The notes under the pieces are model-generated. The model saw only the letters and a program-made list of their open reading frames with translations. It searched no databases and had not been told where the DNA came from. A DNA stretch of 64,000 nt, from the NCBI GenBank assembly GCA_045532295.1, contig JAZSFP010000002.1, positions 84,135 to 148,134 of the forward strand. Reading direction: 5' to 3'. Positions 23,650-35,200 of this stretch are shown piece by piece. A program made the position numbers and the translations under genes. Position 1 is the stretch's first letter. Each line of letters opens with the position of its first letter. Origin of the DNA: UBA10677 sp045532295 (GTDB lineage Bacteria > Bacillota > Clostridia > Christensenellales > Pumilibacteraceae).

Positions 23650-25257
23650 TTATACTCCTCTATCAAAAAATCCTTTAAGTTCAACAGGGCTTTTGCCTAC
23701 TGCTTTAATTTTACCAAGCAACACTTTCGCTACTGCGCGCTGTGAAGACTCAGTAAGCGAGAAAGCGTTTATATACTCTTTTAGATAGGGCATATCGAAC
23801 AGTTTATAAGGGTCGCCAAAGGATACGCAAATAAAGCGTTTGTGCTGAAGAATATACGCTCTCCAAAGCACCATTATCGTGCTCCAGCCCACTCTTAACG
23901 AACCACCGTGATAGTCGCGCGAACTGATCTTACAGCAAAGCACTATCATATCGTACTCGTCCATAATCTCTTTAATTTTATTATGTCCGGGGTTATCAAG
24001 ATAGGTTACTATATGCCCGTACTTTTCAAGTTCGTCCTTAAATGCGTCGAACTCTTTGCCCGTAGGCGCATAAGGTTGTTGCATACCTGCAAGAAGGATT
24101 TTACTTCCCTTGGGTAAGTCGCTCGGAATAATTTTATTATAGTCGCGAACGACGCAAATACTCTTATCCGCAATCTCTTGAGAAATGCTCTCAGCGTCGC
24201 CCTCAACCACGATTGCCTTTTCACGCTCTTCGTTGTTTTCCTCGAAAAGTCTTACCTTATCCTTAAGTTTAAGCACTCTCTTTACTGCGTCGCGAAGTCT
24301 TTCCATAGAAAGTTCTCCGCTCTCTACCGCCTTTTTAATCTCGTCAAAATCGGTAGGCTCGGGGAAAAGTATCATATCTCCGCCTGCCTTTAAGAAGGAT
24401 ACGCCAAGTTTGGTAACGTCGGGAATAGACGCGGAAATTCCTACCATACTCATAGCGTCGGAAACGATACAGCCGTCAAACCCGAGTTCGCCTTTTAAGA
24501 GTTTAGTCATAAGCGAATAACTTACGCCCGCGGGTGGCGCGCCGTAAAATTCGTCAATATCGTCCTCACACGAAGGGAGCGCAACGTGTCCCGTCATTAC
24601 GGACGGAACGCCTGCTTTGAACAGTTCTTTATACACGTAACCGTAAGTATTCATCCACTCTTCTTTGCTTAATGTGTTGATTGCCGTACAAAAGTGCGAA
24701 TTTCTCTCGTCTACGCCTTGACCAGGGAAATGCTTTGCGCAAGTAACCATATTGCCGTTATCTTGCATACCGGTAATAAACGCTTTTGCTATTTTAACGA
24801 TATGCTTAGGATCGTCGGATATTGCTCGAATATTAGTTTCAGGCGAGCGGAAGTTGTAGTTGATATCGACTACGGGCGAGAAAGTCCAGTGAACGCCGTT
24901 TTTTCTACAAATCTGTCCCGTAATTCTTCCTGCTCTTTCGATTAAGTCAGCGTCGTCAGTTGCTCCCCACGCCATATTGTTGGGAAGAGTTACTTCATTT
25001 TTCAGGACGTTTCCTGCGCCGTGCTCAACGTCAGCGGCTATAATTACCGGAACGGTAGAATATTTGTTTGCAATGCGAGTATATTCTCTTATCTGCTCTT
25101 CGGTCATACCACCGCCCATAAAGATACCGCCCACGTGGATTTTAGAGAGAATTTTCTCCACTTCCTTGGGATCGTCTTTTGCGTAAACGTCAAAACAAAG
25201 CGTTTGACCGATAAGTTCGTCAAAACTTAAGCCGTCAATAATCTTATCGTAATCCAT
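23650..25257 (-). CDS. Glycoside hydrolase family 3, beta-N-acetylhexosaminidase type
   Basis: The 535-aa enzyme has the GH3 barrel with AADVEHGAGN, the NagZ-like loop AKHFPGQGVDERNSH and the nucleophile Asp in CIVSDAMSM. The S-H of the loop is the His/Asp-type acid-base element of the N-acetylglucosaminidase branch, here with Ser where Asp often stands (usually DSH). A C-terminal alpha/beta sandwich (about residues 360-535) follows, as in two-domain GH3. There is no signal peptide, so it works in the cytoplasm. It is third in an operon after a Gfo/Idh/MocA protein and an esterase, under the promoter at 27050-27078. The exact glycoside is uncertain. Confidence 0.87.
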   Translation of the reverse strand: MDYDKIIDGLSFDELIGQTLCFDVYAKDDPKEVEKILSKIHVGGIFMGGGMTEEQIREYTRIANKYSTVPVIIAADVEHGAGNVLKNEVTLPNNMAWGATDDADLIERAGRITGQICRKNGVHWTFSPVVDINYNFRSPETNIRAISDDPKHIVKIAKAFITGMQDNGNMVTCAKHFPGQGVDERNSHFCTAINTLSKEEWMNTYGYVYKELFKAGVPSVMTGHVALPSCEDDIDEFYGAPPAGVSYSLMTKLLKGELGFDGCIVSDAMSMVGISASIPDVTKLGVSFLKAGGDMILFPEPTDFDEIKKAVESGELSMERLRDAVKRVLKLKDKVRLFEENNEEREKAIVVEGDAESISQEIADKSICVVRDYNKIIPSDLPKGSKILLAGMQQPYAPTGKEFDAFKDELEKYGHIVTYLDNPGHNKIKEIMDEYDMIVLCCKISSRDYHGGSLRVGWSTIMVLWRAYILQHKRFICVSFGDPYKLFDMPYLKEYINAFSLTESSQRAVAKVLLGKIKAVGKSPVELKGFFDRGV

Positions 25258-25259
25258 TA

Positions 25260-25889
25260 TTATTCTCCTTTTCTATGTGAAAGTAGCCATTTATAAATCT
25301 CGGGGTTTGCGAAAGTCTCGTCCCAACAGTTGTGCCATACGCCCTCGTAAACGGTCAATTTTGCGTTTCCGCCGTAGAAGTTTACGCGATCAACGAGTCG
25401 CCTTGCCTCGTCGCAATAAACCGCGTCGTCAAGCGAGCCGTGGAAAGCCCAAACGGGACATTTTACCTTAGCGGTATTCCATACCATACCGCCTCCACAA
25501 CAAATTATGCTTGCTGCAAATAGCGTGGGAAAGGACATTAAAAGTTGCCAAGCGCCGTATCCGCCCATACTTACGCCCGAAATATAAATGCGCGTTTTAT
25601 CTATATACGGTCTTTCCGTTGCCCAAAGCACGAAATCTTTAAGTTGCTCGAAAATATCGTACCAAGTATCTGCAAAACATTGTGGCATCGTTACGACGAA
25701 AGGGAATTCTTCCGCTACCTCTATTCCCTTTTTAAGTAAAGGATAGGATGCAAACGCCTCTAACTCTTCCTCCGTGTTTCCTCTATACCCTGCGCCCGGA
25801 AGATGAATAATGAGTGGGTATTTTTCGTCTTCACTAAAGTTATCGGGACGATGCTCGTAGTATCTTAAATTCTTGTATTTTCCTTTCAT
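25260..25889 (-). CDS. Alpha/beta-hydrolase, carbohydrate-esterase-like
   Basis: The 209-aa protein has PLIIHLPGAGYRG (oxyanion region), the nucleophile elbow ISGVSMGGYGAWQLL (Ser at about 105), an acidic GSLDDAV and a catalytic His in YEGVWHNCWDE. This order matches PHB-depolymerase/prolyl-oligopeptidase-like esterases seen in carbohydrate loci. There is no export signal. It lies 2 bases upstream of the GH3 gene, so the two are probably translated together on the same imported glycan, the esterase removing acyl groups before GH3 acts. The substrate is inferred from context only. Confidence 0.82.
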   Translation of the reverse strand: MKGKYKNLRYYEHRPDNFSEDEKYPLIIHLPGAGYRGNTEEELEAFASYPLLKKGIEVAEEFPFVVTMPQCFADTWYDIFEQLKDFVLWATERPYIDKTRIYISGVSMGGYGAWQLLMSFPTLFAASIICCGGGMVWNTAKVKCPVWAFHGSLDDAVYCDEARRLVDRVNFYGGNAKLTVYEGVWHNCWDETFANPEIYKWLLSHRKGE

Positions 25890-25910
25890 CTCTTGCTCCT
25901 TTATACAAAT

Positions 25911-25935
25911 AACGGGCAGGTTAGACCCACCCGTT
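25911..25935 (-). other. Intercistronic hairpin between oxidoreductase and esterase genes
   Basis: AACGGGCAGG pairs with CCCACCCGTT (two wobbles in the leftward RNA) around a 5-base loop. No T run follows, so it is more likely an mRNA-stability or processing element than a terminator. Confidence 0.5.
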
Positions 25936-25947
25936 AAAAGTAACGGT

Positions 25948-27015
25948 TTATTTTATAATTACTTCATGGCCCGTTTGCGCGCTCTCGTAGATAGCGTCGA
26001 GGATTTTCATCATCTCTACGCCGTCTTCAGCAGTTGCTCTAAGGGGCGTGCCGTTCATAATCGCCGAAACGAAACAGTCGATTTCCTTGTTAAACGCGCT
26101 ACCGTCAAACGCAGTAGGCATATCAAGGGTGATATCTGCAAGATAGTCGTCAATTTCACTATGGAAAGAGAACGAGGGATTGAGCGTTACACCGCCCTTG
26201 TCGCCGAAGAGTTCTACCTTGCCTTCGTTCTTACCAACGTTAAGCGAGAAACTTGCCTCTACGTGAAGAACTTCGCCGTTGTCAAAGCGAATCATAGCGG
26301 ACGCAAGGTCTTCTACGTCGCAAATATCGTCCTTTCCCTTATAGGATGCGGAAACGTATTCTTTTTCACTCTTGAGGTTCATTCTATTGTAAAGTTTTCT
26401 AAAGGTTGCTCCGTAAACCGATACGGGTTTAGGACCGCCCGAAAGATAACGAACGAGGTCGATTACGTGAACGCCGAGGTCGATAAGAGGACCGCCTCCG
26501 CTACGCGCCTTTTCGCCAAACCATCCGCCAGGGTTTCCGTTTCTGCGAATATAGGTTGCTTTTGCGTAGTAGATTTCACCCAAACGGCCGTTGTTTACAA
26601 AGTCGGTGGTAATATCTGCGTCCTTACCAAATCTGCGAACGAAACCGATAGTAAGAATTTTACCGTTTTTCTCTGCCGCCTCTTTCATCTCTTCCGCCTC
26701 TTTTGCGTTAAGAGCCATAGGTTTTTCGCAAAGAACGTGCTTACCTGCGTTAAGAGCGGCAATGGTAGCAGGCGCGTGCGCGCTATTCCAAGTACAAACG
26801 CTTACCGCGTCAATCTCGGGGAGCGCTTTGAACATTTCGTTGTAATCAGCGTAAAGTCTGTCAATTTTGTACTGCTCGCCCTTGCTTTTAAGTATCTTTT
26901 CGTCGATGTCGCAGAACGCGTAAAGTTCAACGTTAGGGTTAGCAAGATAAGCGTTGATATGACTGTAAGAAATACTGCCAACGCCGATAACGGCTACTTT
27001 TAATTTCTCATTCAT
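25948..27015 (-). CDS. Gfo/Idh/MocA family oxidoreductase
   Basis: The 355-aa protein has the Rossmann motif KVAVIGVGSISYSHINAY, the signature GKHVLCEKPMALNAKEAEEM with the catalytic Lys of EKP, and the LIDLGVHVIDLVRYL helix with its conserved His. These are classic features of NAD(P)-dependent sugar dehydrogenases and related enzymes. It starts an operon with the esterase and GH3 genes. The promoter carries a LacI/CcpA-like operator (27074-27087) that recurs before the ABC permease genes, which suggests common control. It may use an oxidise-then-eliminate route on a glycoside, but this is conjecture. Confidence 0.88.
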   Translation of the reverse strand: MNEKLKVAVIGVGSISYSHINAYLANPNVELYAFCDIDEKILKSKGEQYKIDRLYADYNEMFKALPEIDAVSVCTWNSAHAPATIAALNAGKHVLCEKPMALNAKEAEEMKEAAEKNGKILTIGFVRRFGKDADITTDFVNNGRLGEIYYAKATYIRRNGNPGGWFGEKARSGGGPLIDLGVHVIDLVRYLSGGPKPVSVYGATFRKLYNRMNLKSEKEYVSASYKGKDDICDVEDLASAMIRFDNGEVLHVEASFSLNVGKNEGKVELFGDKGGVTLNPSFSFHSEIDDYLADITLDMPTAFDGSAFNKEIDCFVSAIMNGTPLRATAEDGVEMMKILDAIYESAQTGHEVIIK

Positions 27016-27049
27016 TATTCTATTCTCCTGTATTATTAGGGTTATTATA

Positions 27050-27078
27050 ATAATAAACTAACTAATGTTTTTTTGCAA
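27050..27078 (-). promoter_or_regulatory. Promoter of the oxidoreductase-esterase-GH3 operon
   Basis: In the leftward direction TTGCAA (27073-27078) and TATTAT (27050-27055) are 17 bp apart. AGGAG precedes the ATG. Confidence 0.65.
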
Positions 27079-27087
27079 GCGTTTTAA
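27074..27087. promoter_or_regulatory. LacI/CcpA-type operator candidate over the -35
   Basis: TGCAAGCGTTTTAA matches 12 of 14 positions of the catabolite-responsive (cre) consensus TGWAARCGYTWNCW. It overlaps the -35 of the promoter, which fits a repressor site. The same TTTGCAAGCG core is at 43547-43556. Confidence 0.5.
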
Positions 27088-27091
27088 GGTC

Positions 27092-29221
27092 TTATTGAAT
27101 ATTTTTTTTGAGCATAAATCCGTCAAGATAAGCGTTATAACTTGCTATCGTCTCAGCAGTAGGCGCAGTATAACCTTCTTTTTCGGTTACGTAACTGTTA
27201 TAGTGGTTATAGTGAAGTCCCAAAATATCAACGCCGTAAGTTCTAACTACGAGGGTATCTTCGCTAACGTCTACTACCGTGTACATTGAGTAGTTAACGG
27301 GGTTACCTGCGTTTCCGCCCTTTCCTCCGCTCAATACCCTACGATACATTTGCGTAGTGTCGTTAAAGTTATAGGTGTTGTTTCTGTTGTTCCACTGATA
27401 TCCACCGCAACCAGGTTCGTGAAGTATCGTTCCCCATTGATTAGAAGAAAGCGTTATAAGGTCTACCTCTACTCCGTCAAACTCCGTCTTCTCAACGGTG
27501 GAGGGCGCTACCGCCATTTTGTAGTCGTGAACGATACCGTTAGCGTTGGAAATAGTGCCTTCTAAATTCTCGTCCCAGTAAACGGGATAGGTAGAATTAA
27601 TGTAGTGGTTATGACCGTAAAGGAGCATATCAACCTTGTATTCCTCGAATACGGGAATAAGTTGAGCGGGCATTCCTATGCCTTCGGTTACGCCCGAAAT
27701 AGGTCCTTCGTGGATTGCCGTTATAAGCCAACAGTTAGGGTTCTTTTCTCTCGCTTTTTTAAGGTCGTACTTGAGCCACTCTACTTGGCTATCGTCAAGG
27801 TCAAAGTCAACTATGCCAGTGCTTGGGTCGGGCTCGTAATAGTCGTTAGAACGAAGTACGGTATAGTGAATAGGACCGTAATCGAACGAATACATAGGTC
27901 CGCAAATATCAAGCGAATCTACGTGGAAGTCGCCTAACTTTTCGCCGTCCTCGTTATAATACGAGCCTTCGGGGTTTTGGTAAGAATAAACCTTGCTTAC
28001 GGTGTTCTTCATCGCCGTATACCATCTCGGGCCTTCGTGGTTACCAGCAAGAACTTGCGTGGGTATGGAGAAAAGATATTCGTCTACCGAGCCTTTCATT
28101 TCTCTCCACTGACGAGGTTCTGCGCCGTAGTTTACGATATCTCCGCCGTGAGCGAGGAAGTCGAACTCGCCAAACTTAGCAGTTGCGGCGTTCTCAACGA
28201 GCGAATAGCCCGTATCTTCCAAGAATTTTTCCGTCTTCGTGCCGTCTCCGTTATCGTAGGAGTAAACGGTACTATAACCTGCTCTCTCGCCGATATAAGC
28301 GTCTGCCTGCGTATCTGCGATGAACATAAACTGAACGGTTTCGGGGTTTTCTTCACGCGTCGTGAAAGAATATTCCTTATCGTACCATACGTCCGCTGAA
28401 TAGTCGCCGAAACGCGCGATATATTCCGTTTCAAAGTCAAGTTCGTCTACTATAGCAGTAGATAGGTATTCGTCCTCCCAAGCCTCCATTTTGGCTTGGT
28501 AAATCTTAACGGAAGGGTCGTCCCAACTCTCAACCGCTTTTTCTTTAACCATTACTACGCTTGCTACTGGTTGATTTTCAGTATGCCATACTACGCTGTA
28601 ATCGGTTGCTTCGGGATTATAATAAGAAGTTGACGCTCCCATAGGGGTTAAGCCTTGCTTTTGCTCTTCGCTAACTTCTTCCCAAAGCGCAGTGAGGATA
28701 TACATATCCTCGGTATCAATTTTCGTAGTACGGGTTACGATTTTACCGTCAGCGTTAAGCCATCCGCCAAAGCGTTTACCTCTCATAAGGGGCGTGGGCG
28801 TATCGCCTAAAATTCCGCCGTAGGTTACCGTTTTGTCAAGTTCGTTTATGCCCTCGCCCATATATTTTACGATGACTTGGGTTTTACAGAACTTTGCTTT
28901 AACGGTGTAATCACGAAGCACTGAAGGCGCAACGTAAACGTAAGAATAGTTGCCAAGAGCGTCCACTTTTTGCGAGGGTATTACCTTTCCGCCGTTAATA
29001 GTAAGGCTTTCAAGGATATATCCGGGATTTGCCAAAAGAGTAATCGTAAGGGGATCGCCTTGCTTAACCTTAGTTTCCGATACCTCTATCGAGCCGTAAC
29101 TTGCCGTAGCCGTTACGCTAAAGGTAGGCTCTTGGGGTACTTGTGGCGCGCAACCGACGAAACTGAACGATAGCGACGCCACCATTATTACCGTTAAAAT
29201 AATGGATATAAATTTTTTCAT
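27092..29221 (-). CDS. Lipoprotein metallophosphoesterase (purple acid phosphatase-like)
   Basis: This is a 709-aa surface lipoprotein with signal peptide MKKFISIILTVIMVASLSFS and lipobox FVGC (Cys24). A beta-rich part is followed by an InlB/Flg_new-type repeat with KRFGGWLNADGKIV, then a fibronectin-like domain, then the phosphoesterase. Metal-site motifs read MFIADTQ (about 303), GGDIVNYG, LAGNHEG (about 390), AIHEGP and YGHNH (about 535). Substrates are likely phosphate esters outside the membrane. The frame opens at 29236, but GGAGG there is the ribosome-binding site for ATG 29221. It follows the 2148-aa gene by 18 bases and closes the lipoprotein series. Confidence 0.87.
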   Translation of the reverse strand: MKKFISIILTVIMVASLSFSFVGCAPQVPQEPTFSVTATASYGSIEVSETKVKQGDPLTITLLANPGYILESLTINGGKVIPSQKVDALGNYSYVYVAPSVLRDYTVKAKFCKTQVIVKYMGEGINELDKTVTYGGILGDTPTPLMRGKRFGGWLNADGKIVTRTTKIDTEDMYILTALWEEVSEEQKQGLTPMGASTSYYNPEATDYSVVWHTENQPVASVVMVKEKAVESWDDPSVKIYQAKMEAWEDEYLSTAIVDELDFETEYIARFGDYSADVWYDKEYSFTTREENPETVQFMFIADTQADAYIGERAGYSTVYSYDNGDGTKTEKFLEDTGYSLVENAATAKFGEFDFLAHGGDIVNYGAEPRQWREMKGSVDEYLFSIPTQVLAGNHEGPRWYTAMKNTVSKVYSYQNPEGSYYNEDGEKLGDFHVDSLDICGPMYSFDYGPIHYTVLRSNDYYEPDPSTGIVDFDLDDSQVEWLKYDLKKAREKNPNCWLITAIHEGPISGVTEGIGMPAQLIPVFEEYKVDMLLYGHNHYINSTYPVYWDENLEGTISNANGIVHDYKMAVAPSTVEKTEFDGVEVDLITLSSNQWGTILHEPGCGGYQWNNRNNTYNFNDTTQMYRRVLSGGKGGNAGNPVNYSMYTVVDVSEDTLVVRTYGVDILGLHYNHYNSYVTEKEGYTAPTAETIASYNAYLDGFMLKKNIQ

Positions 29222-29239
29222 ACTTTTATCCTCCATTTA

Positions 29240-32200
29240 TTAAGCCTGAGCAGGTACTACGCGAATTTCGGAAAGGTACACTACCGTTCCTGCGTCTGCG
29301 TATACACCGTTGTTTTTCCAAGCAAGCGAGAATAACTTACCTGCGTGGTGCGCGCTATAATCCGCCGTTGCGCCTAACGCGTAGTCGTAGAAGTACTGGC
29401 TGGTTATCTCTTCAACGGGGATTTCAATATCCACCCAAGTGTTTACCGCTACGCTTTCGTTTATCTTTACTTTGCGTTTGTTGGAGTCTTGCGCCTCACT
29501 CGAGTCGGGGTCGTACGAAACTAATACGTCCGTCGAAACGGTAGCAAGTTTACTTGCATCCGCGCTTACATAGTAACTGAACTTAAGTACTCCACCACTA
29601 AAGTAGTTGTACGCGGACTTGGAATACTTAGGAATAAACTTAAGTCCCATTTGAGTAAGATTTGCGCCTACCGTAGACTTATAGAACTTACCACTGCTCT
29701 TGGAAGGCACTGCGCCTTCGCTTGCGTCTACTATTTCTTTAGAGTTAGTGTTATCCGCTCCGCCGTAGTGAGTTGCTATATAGTTCGTATCCATTTCCGC
29801 AAACTCAATGCCGTTACTTACGTCGCCTTTAATGCCTACGCTCTCGTAAACGGTACCAACGAGAACACCACTTTGCTTATTTCTTGCGTAAACTACGATA
29901 TCGTGTACGCCGTCGGAAAGGGTGGAAGTGTCAACGGTAAGTCCGTCCGCAGTCGCCGTGCCTACTTTAGTATAGTAAGCGTATTTTTCATCGAGAGTAC
30001 CGGGAACGGTATAACTATCCGTAAGAGCAACGCCTTCGCCCGTCGTAGTAGTTACGCTTTCCTTTACGCTTAAGCCGGTAAAGAGAAGTTTTCCACTACC
30101 ACCCGTAGTCGTAAGGAGCGCGTGAGAACAAGTCGTATTAGTAATTTCAAAGTCGCTTACGGTCTTTGCGCCTTGAGTGAGTAAGTACCAGTCCATAAGA
30201 TAATCGTAGTTGTCAATAATCTTTTGAACGGTAATGCTTACGGTGTCCCAAGTATTCTTTGAAGGCGCAGTTCCGTGGTACGCCATACCCTTATTCCACT
30301 GACTGATATTGTCGAAGTAGATTTCCACCACTACCGCCAAATTCGCGTTGCTTTCAACGAGTTTTTGATAGTACGCTTTAGAGTGGTTAAGACGAAGCGT
30401 CCAACCCGCAACCGTTCCTGCAAGGTTAAATTCTTGAACTTCTCTTCCGTCAAATACTTTCTTCGTACCTAAAAGGTTGCCTTTATAAGTGAAGGTATCA
30501 CGGTGCGAGCCTTTCATACCGATTACGTCGTCTACGCTAAAGAGTGTCGTTACGCTTTCGCTACCGTCGTAAATATCTATATCGAGAGTGAAGTATTCTT
30601 TGGTTGCGCCGTCCTTATTGAGCGTTGCAATCGCTCTATACATACCCTCAAGCGAGGTGGTGTCTATCACGCCGTAAGCGGTTATTCCGCCGTCAACGAT
30701 TTCAGTTAATCCACCGTCTATTTTGTAAAGAGCATAAGTTAATTGATATCCTGCGGGGATTTCGTCGAAGGTTATTCCGCCGTTGTCCGCGCTATTGCTT
30801 ACGGTTATGCTCGTTTTCGTGGAATTGTCAATGAGTACTGATTTATTCTCAAGGTCGGTGAAGGTATTGCCTTCTACCGTAACGGTTGTCGTCACCTCTT
30901 CGATTGCCTCGTAAAGTATTCCGTTAACTACCGCGCTTACGATTTTTACGGTATAGTTGCCGTTGAACGCCGAATTGAATACGCCGTCCTCTAGCGTGTA
31001 ACCCGTGCCGTAGATCGCGTACTCAACGCTTTCCGCTATCGCGCCGTTTACCTTTACCGTAAGGATTTCGTTAAGGTCGTAAGAGGTGTTCTCAATCAAG
31101 GTTACACCGCTATTGAGCGTAGTTTCAACCGTTGCGTTCGTCATTGCGCCTTCAAAACGGAAGTCGGTTAAACTAATCGTTCTTTGACCGGTTACTGCTG
31201 CCCAGAAGAAAGGCGAGTGCTTGGTGTTATTCTCGATTTGCTTTTCCGATCCGTCAACGGTTTGACCTACTTCGTACCAAGCAACGAGGTCGTCGTACGC
31301 CTCGAGGAACTGGTCGAGCGTTACGGTAAGTTTATATACCGTGCCGTCGGACGCCATACCGCCGTTAAGTATCATAGGCACGGAAGAGGACGAGTTGGTC
31401 GCGTAGAGTAAGCCTCTGGGCCACAACGCGCTCGCGTTCTCTGCGTTATAAGACACCTCAATTACGATATTAGGAATACTATCAACCGTATTCTTGATGC
31501 GTTCGTAGTACGCTTTAGAGTGAACGGGCATTGCGCCGATTGCAATATATCCGCCGGGAGCAAAGGTCATTGCGCCGTCAGCGTAAGTTCCCTCTATTCC
31601 GTTTTGCGCTACGAAGTAATCGTCGTTAGGGTTGGGGTCTGCGCCTCCGTCTACTCCAACGGTGGGGTTAACCTGCTTACCGATAATGCCGAGCATTTCG
31701 CTTGCGCTAATTACGGTTGCGTCGATTGCGTTTTCGTATACGTCAATATTGAGCGTAAAGTATTCCTTGTTTGCTCCGCTTTCAGTATGAGTAATCGTTG
31801 CAATCGCTCTGTACTGACCAAAGAGGTTTGCAGTAAGAATTTCACCCGTATTAGCGTCGATTTGGTCGCTTTCAGTGAGGGAAACGCCGTTTACCTTATA
31901 AAGTTTATAAGTATAAGCGTAACCGCTAACGAGCGCGTCAAAACTCTCTCCGCTCTTCGTATTATCCTTAACTATAAGCGAAGTCGTTGCCGTCTTATCA
32001 ACCAAAATTTCGTTCTTGGTAAGGTCACTGATTACTTGGTCGCCTTGTTCAACTTCAATGCTTACGAGCACTTCTCCACTTGCCGTATAGGTTATACCGC
32101 CTGCAACTGCTTTAACTACTTTAAGTTGGTAAGTACCACCAAACGCGGAGTTGAACTTGCCGTCCTCGAGCGTGTAACCCGTACCGTATACTGCGAACTC

Positions 32201-35200
32201 AACTTCCGTCGTCTCTACTCCGTTAATCTTCACGGTGTAGTTAGAGGTTAAATCAAAGTCTTTACCCGCCTCAACGGACGCTTTCGCTTCGCCTACCGCG
32301 TCGCCGTTAATCATTGCGCTTTCAAGCGTAAGAGCGGAGAAGGTGAGTTCACCAAGTCCACCTTGCGCTTTAGTTACACTCGTCCAGAAGTAACTGCTGT
32401 GCTTTTCGGTGTCGATATAAGTTCTGCCGTTCATATTTTGAGCGAATTCGTACCAAGCAACGAGTTTATCGTATACAGCGATAAACTCTTCGAGCGTTGC
32501 CGTAACTTTATACTCCGTTCCGTCGCTCTTAAGTCCAGCCAAGTAAATATCGTCCTTGTTCATAAATCCACGAGGCCAAGTAGCGTTATAGCCGATATAA
32601 CTAATCGTGGTTGCAACCTCGGGAACGGGTTTTCCAGCGCCCGTAAGGTCTAAGAGCATCTTTTGGTAATACTCTTTAGTGTGTTTAGGAAGAATATTGA
32701 GTTGGATATAGCCCGAATTTCTATAAGTTACTTTGCCGTTTTCTACGGTGTAATTAGCGTTTACACCGTTTGCCGAGAAGTAGTCGTCGTTCTTATCCTC
32801 TGCAGTGGGGTCAATCAAGACGCCGTTAAGCGCGATATAATCGGAAATATCCGCAATCGTGCCTTCGCCCAAAGTAGAGTTATAAACGTCGATAACGAGC
32901 GTGAAATAATCTCTCTTTACTACAAGGTTACCGCTCGTATAAACAGCCTTAATCTCTGCAACGAAGATGCCGTCAAGCCCTGCGAGGTTAAGCGTCGAAC
33001 CGCTATACTCGACTTCGGTGTCAATCTTCTCTATTCCTTTCTTTTTAAAGAAGGTGTACTCGTAGCCGTAGTTTCCGCTTAAAGTATCAAGCGCGCCAGC
33101 CTCAGCGTTCACGTCAACCGTAGTTACGCTTGCAAGGTCGATAAGAACCGTCTTATCCGCTTTTTCAGTTATCGCTTGACCACCCGTAATATTTACTACG
33201 GTATTAACGGTGGTTGCAGGATAGTAAATAAGTCCGTCGCTATCAACCGCGCTTTCAAGTTTAACGGTGTAACTGCCGTTGAAAGGCGCGAAGAACTGAC
33301 CGTTTTCAATGGTTACGCCACTCTCTTGAGTGCTAAACACTGCATTAGTCAACGCCTTATCGCCTTCTTTAACTTCAATATCCGAAAGGTCGTAAGAACT
33401 TGAAGAGGAAGTTACGCTTGCGCTTGCTGTAAGAGAAGCGTCGTTTTTAGCAAAACGGATATTACCGATATAAGCGTAGGTGTTTGCGTAAGCGTTTCTA
33501 TTTGCGTCGGTATAGCCAAGTTGGAACTCAAGCACGTAACGGTACATACGCTCGGGAGAAGTAAAGGTTTTCTCTCCGTTCATATATTCGTAGTTAGCAA
33601 CGATAGTTTTTACGGGGATTGAGTGAGTAAGCCAAGTGTCGCTTAAGGTCGCGTCGTTAGAAATTTGCTTGCTCTCGCCCATAAGGTTTGAATAAGTTCC
33701 GATTGCTCCGCCGTAGTGGATATAATAATCGAATACGAGCGAAACGCTTTCGTCAAGGCTTTCGTAATAGGTCTTAGAGTAAGTGGGTTTAAGCCCGATT
33801 GCGATTGCGTCGTACTTATCGGTGGGGTCGTCAAGTTTGTAATATTTCTCGCCTGCTCTACCCGGCGCGTCCGTAACTACGGTAACGAGTTCACGCGCAG
33901 GAATATGTTGATAATATCCGCTCGTATGCTCGCCTAAAGTTACGCCTGCCCAGTAGGGATGATCGTTATCTAAAACGTCCGCGGGAATTACTTTATAGGA
34001 AGTATAGGTTTCTCCGCCCATTTCGTATTCGCCTGCAACTTCGACGTCGTAAATGCCGTACTCGGTTGCCGTAAAGTAACGATTTTCCGATACCGTTAGC
34101 GTTTTTCCGTTAAAACTTGCAAGATATTTAAGATTATTAAGGGTCGTTTCGCCACGCTTAAGAACGGCGTTCGCCTTGTGGATATCTACCACTACGCTAT
34201 CTCCAACTAAGCGTTCTGCAATCGCGCCTGCGGAGAAGGTAACGTCGTCGTTTACGGTTGCTTTAAGAGTGATCGCGCCGTAACGGTCGGGACTGTTTGC
34301 CTTCATCGTGAAAGTGTACTCACCGTTTGCAGTAAACTTGTAACTATCAAGAGAAGTAAGGGGGGTAGTTTCACCGCGGAAGGTTACGGTAGCGTCGTAC
34401 TCGCCCTCTTCTTCGTTAATAATGAAGGTGTCGGCAATATCGATGCTTTGTCCTACCGAGAAGGTAGTTTGAGCGTCTTCTTTAACCTCAATATCCGTTT
34501 CCTTGATTGCGAAAATCTCGCTTACGTAAATCTCAAGTCCGTCTTCGTGATAGGTGTCCGCGTTATAACTGTAATTGTCGATATAGAACATATCCATATC
34601 GTCGTTTACGTAATAGTCGTAACGACGGAGGAAGGAATAACGATACGGGTCTCCGGGGGTATCCTTGTTAAGTCTTATGCGCATTTCCGTCCATTGATTG
34701 TTATAAATGGGGGAAACTTTTCTGTTGTCGTCGGAGGGCTCGGGATGAGAATACATACCTTTACCGGGGTGTGAGTACGCGTACGCTTGGTGCTTTTCGC
34801 CCTCTCTTCCCTTTAGATATACCCAAACGCTTACGTAATCGTAGCCTTCTTGGGCAAGTTGCTCGTAGTACGATTTTTCGTGACGAGGATTGATATCAAA
34901 GTGGATATAGTTTTCTCTAATCTCGTCGCTCGTATCTTTCGTCTTATAGAAAGCAAAGTTACTGGGCTTTCCGTAGGGGTCTAAAATTCCACTCTCTTCA
35001 CTGCTAATAACCGACCATTTACCACGGTTCTTGCCTTGATAAGCGTTGATTTCCGCCCAGTCGTCGTGATAAGTTTCTACTTCGCCACGCTTTGCAGGAT
35101 AGCGAGCGTAGATGGTGTATTGATATTCAATACTCTTGCCAAGCGCGGTAGCGGTTACGGTAATTTCGTACTTACCTGCATCGGCAGGCGTGAATTTGCC

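Noticed and set aside
25873..27003. Open frame of 376 codons on the plus strand
   Set aside because: It is antisense to the Gfo/Idh/MocA gene, which has all family motifs and a ribosome-binding site. The antisense product has no recognisable feature.
27016..27091. TATAAT at about 27044-27049 as the -10 box of the oxidoreductase operon
   Set aside because: It gives a spacer of about 23 bp to TTGCAA. The overlapping TATTAT at 27050-27055 gives 17 bp and was preferred.
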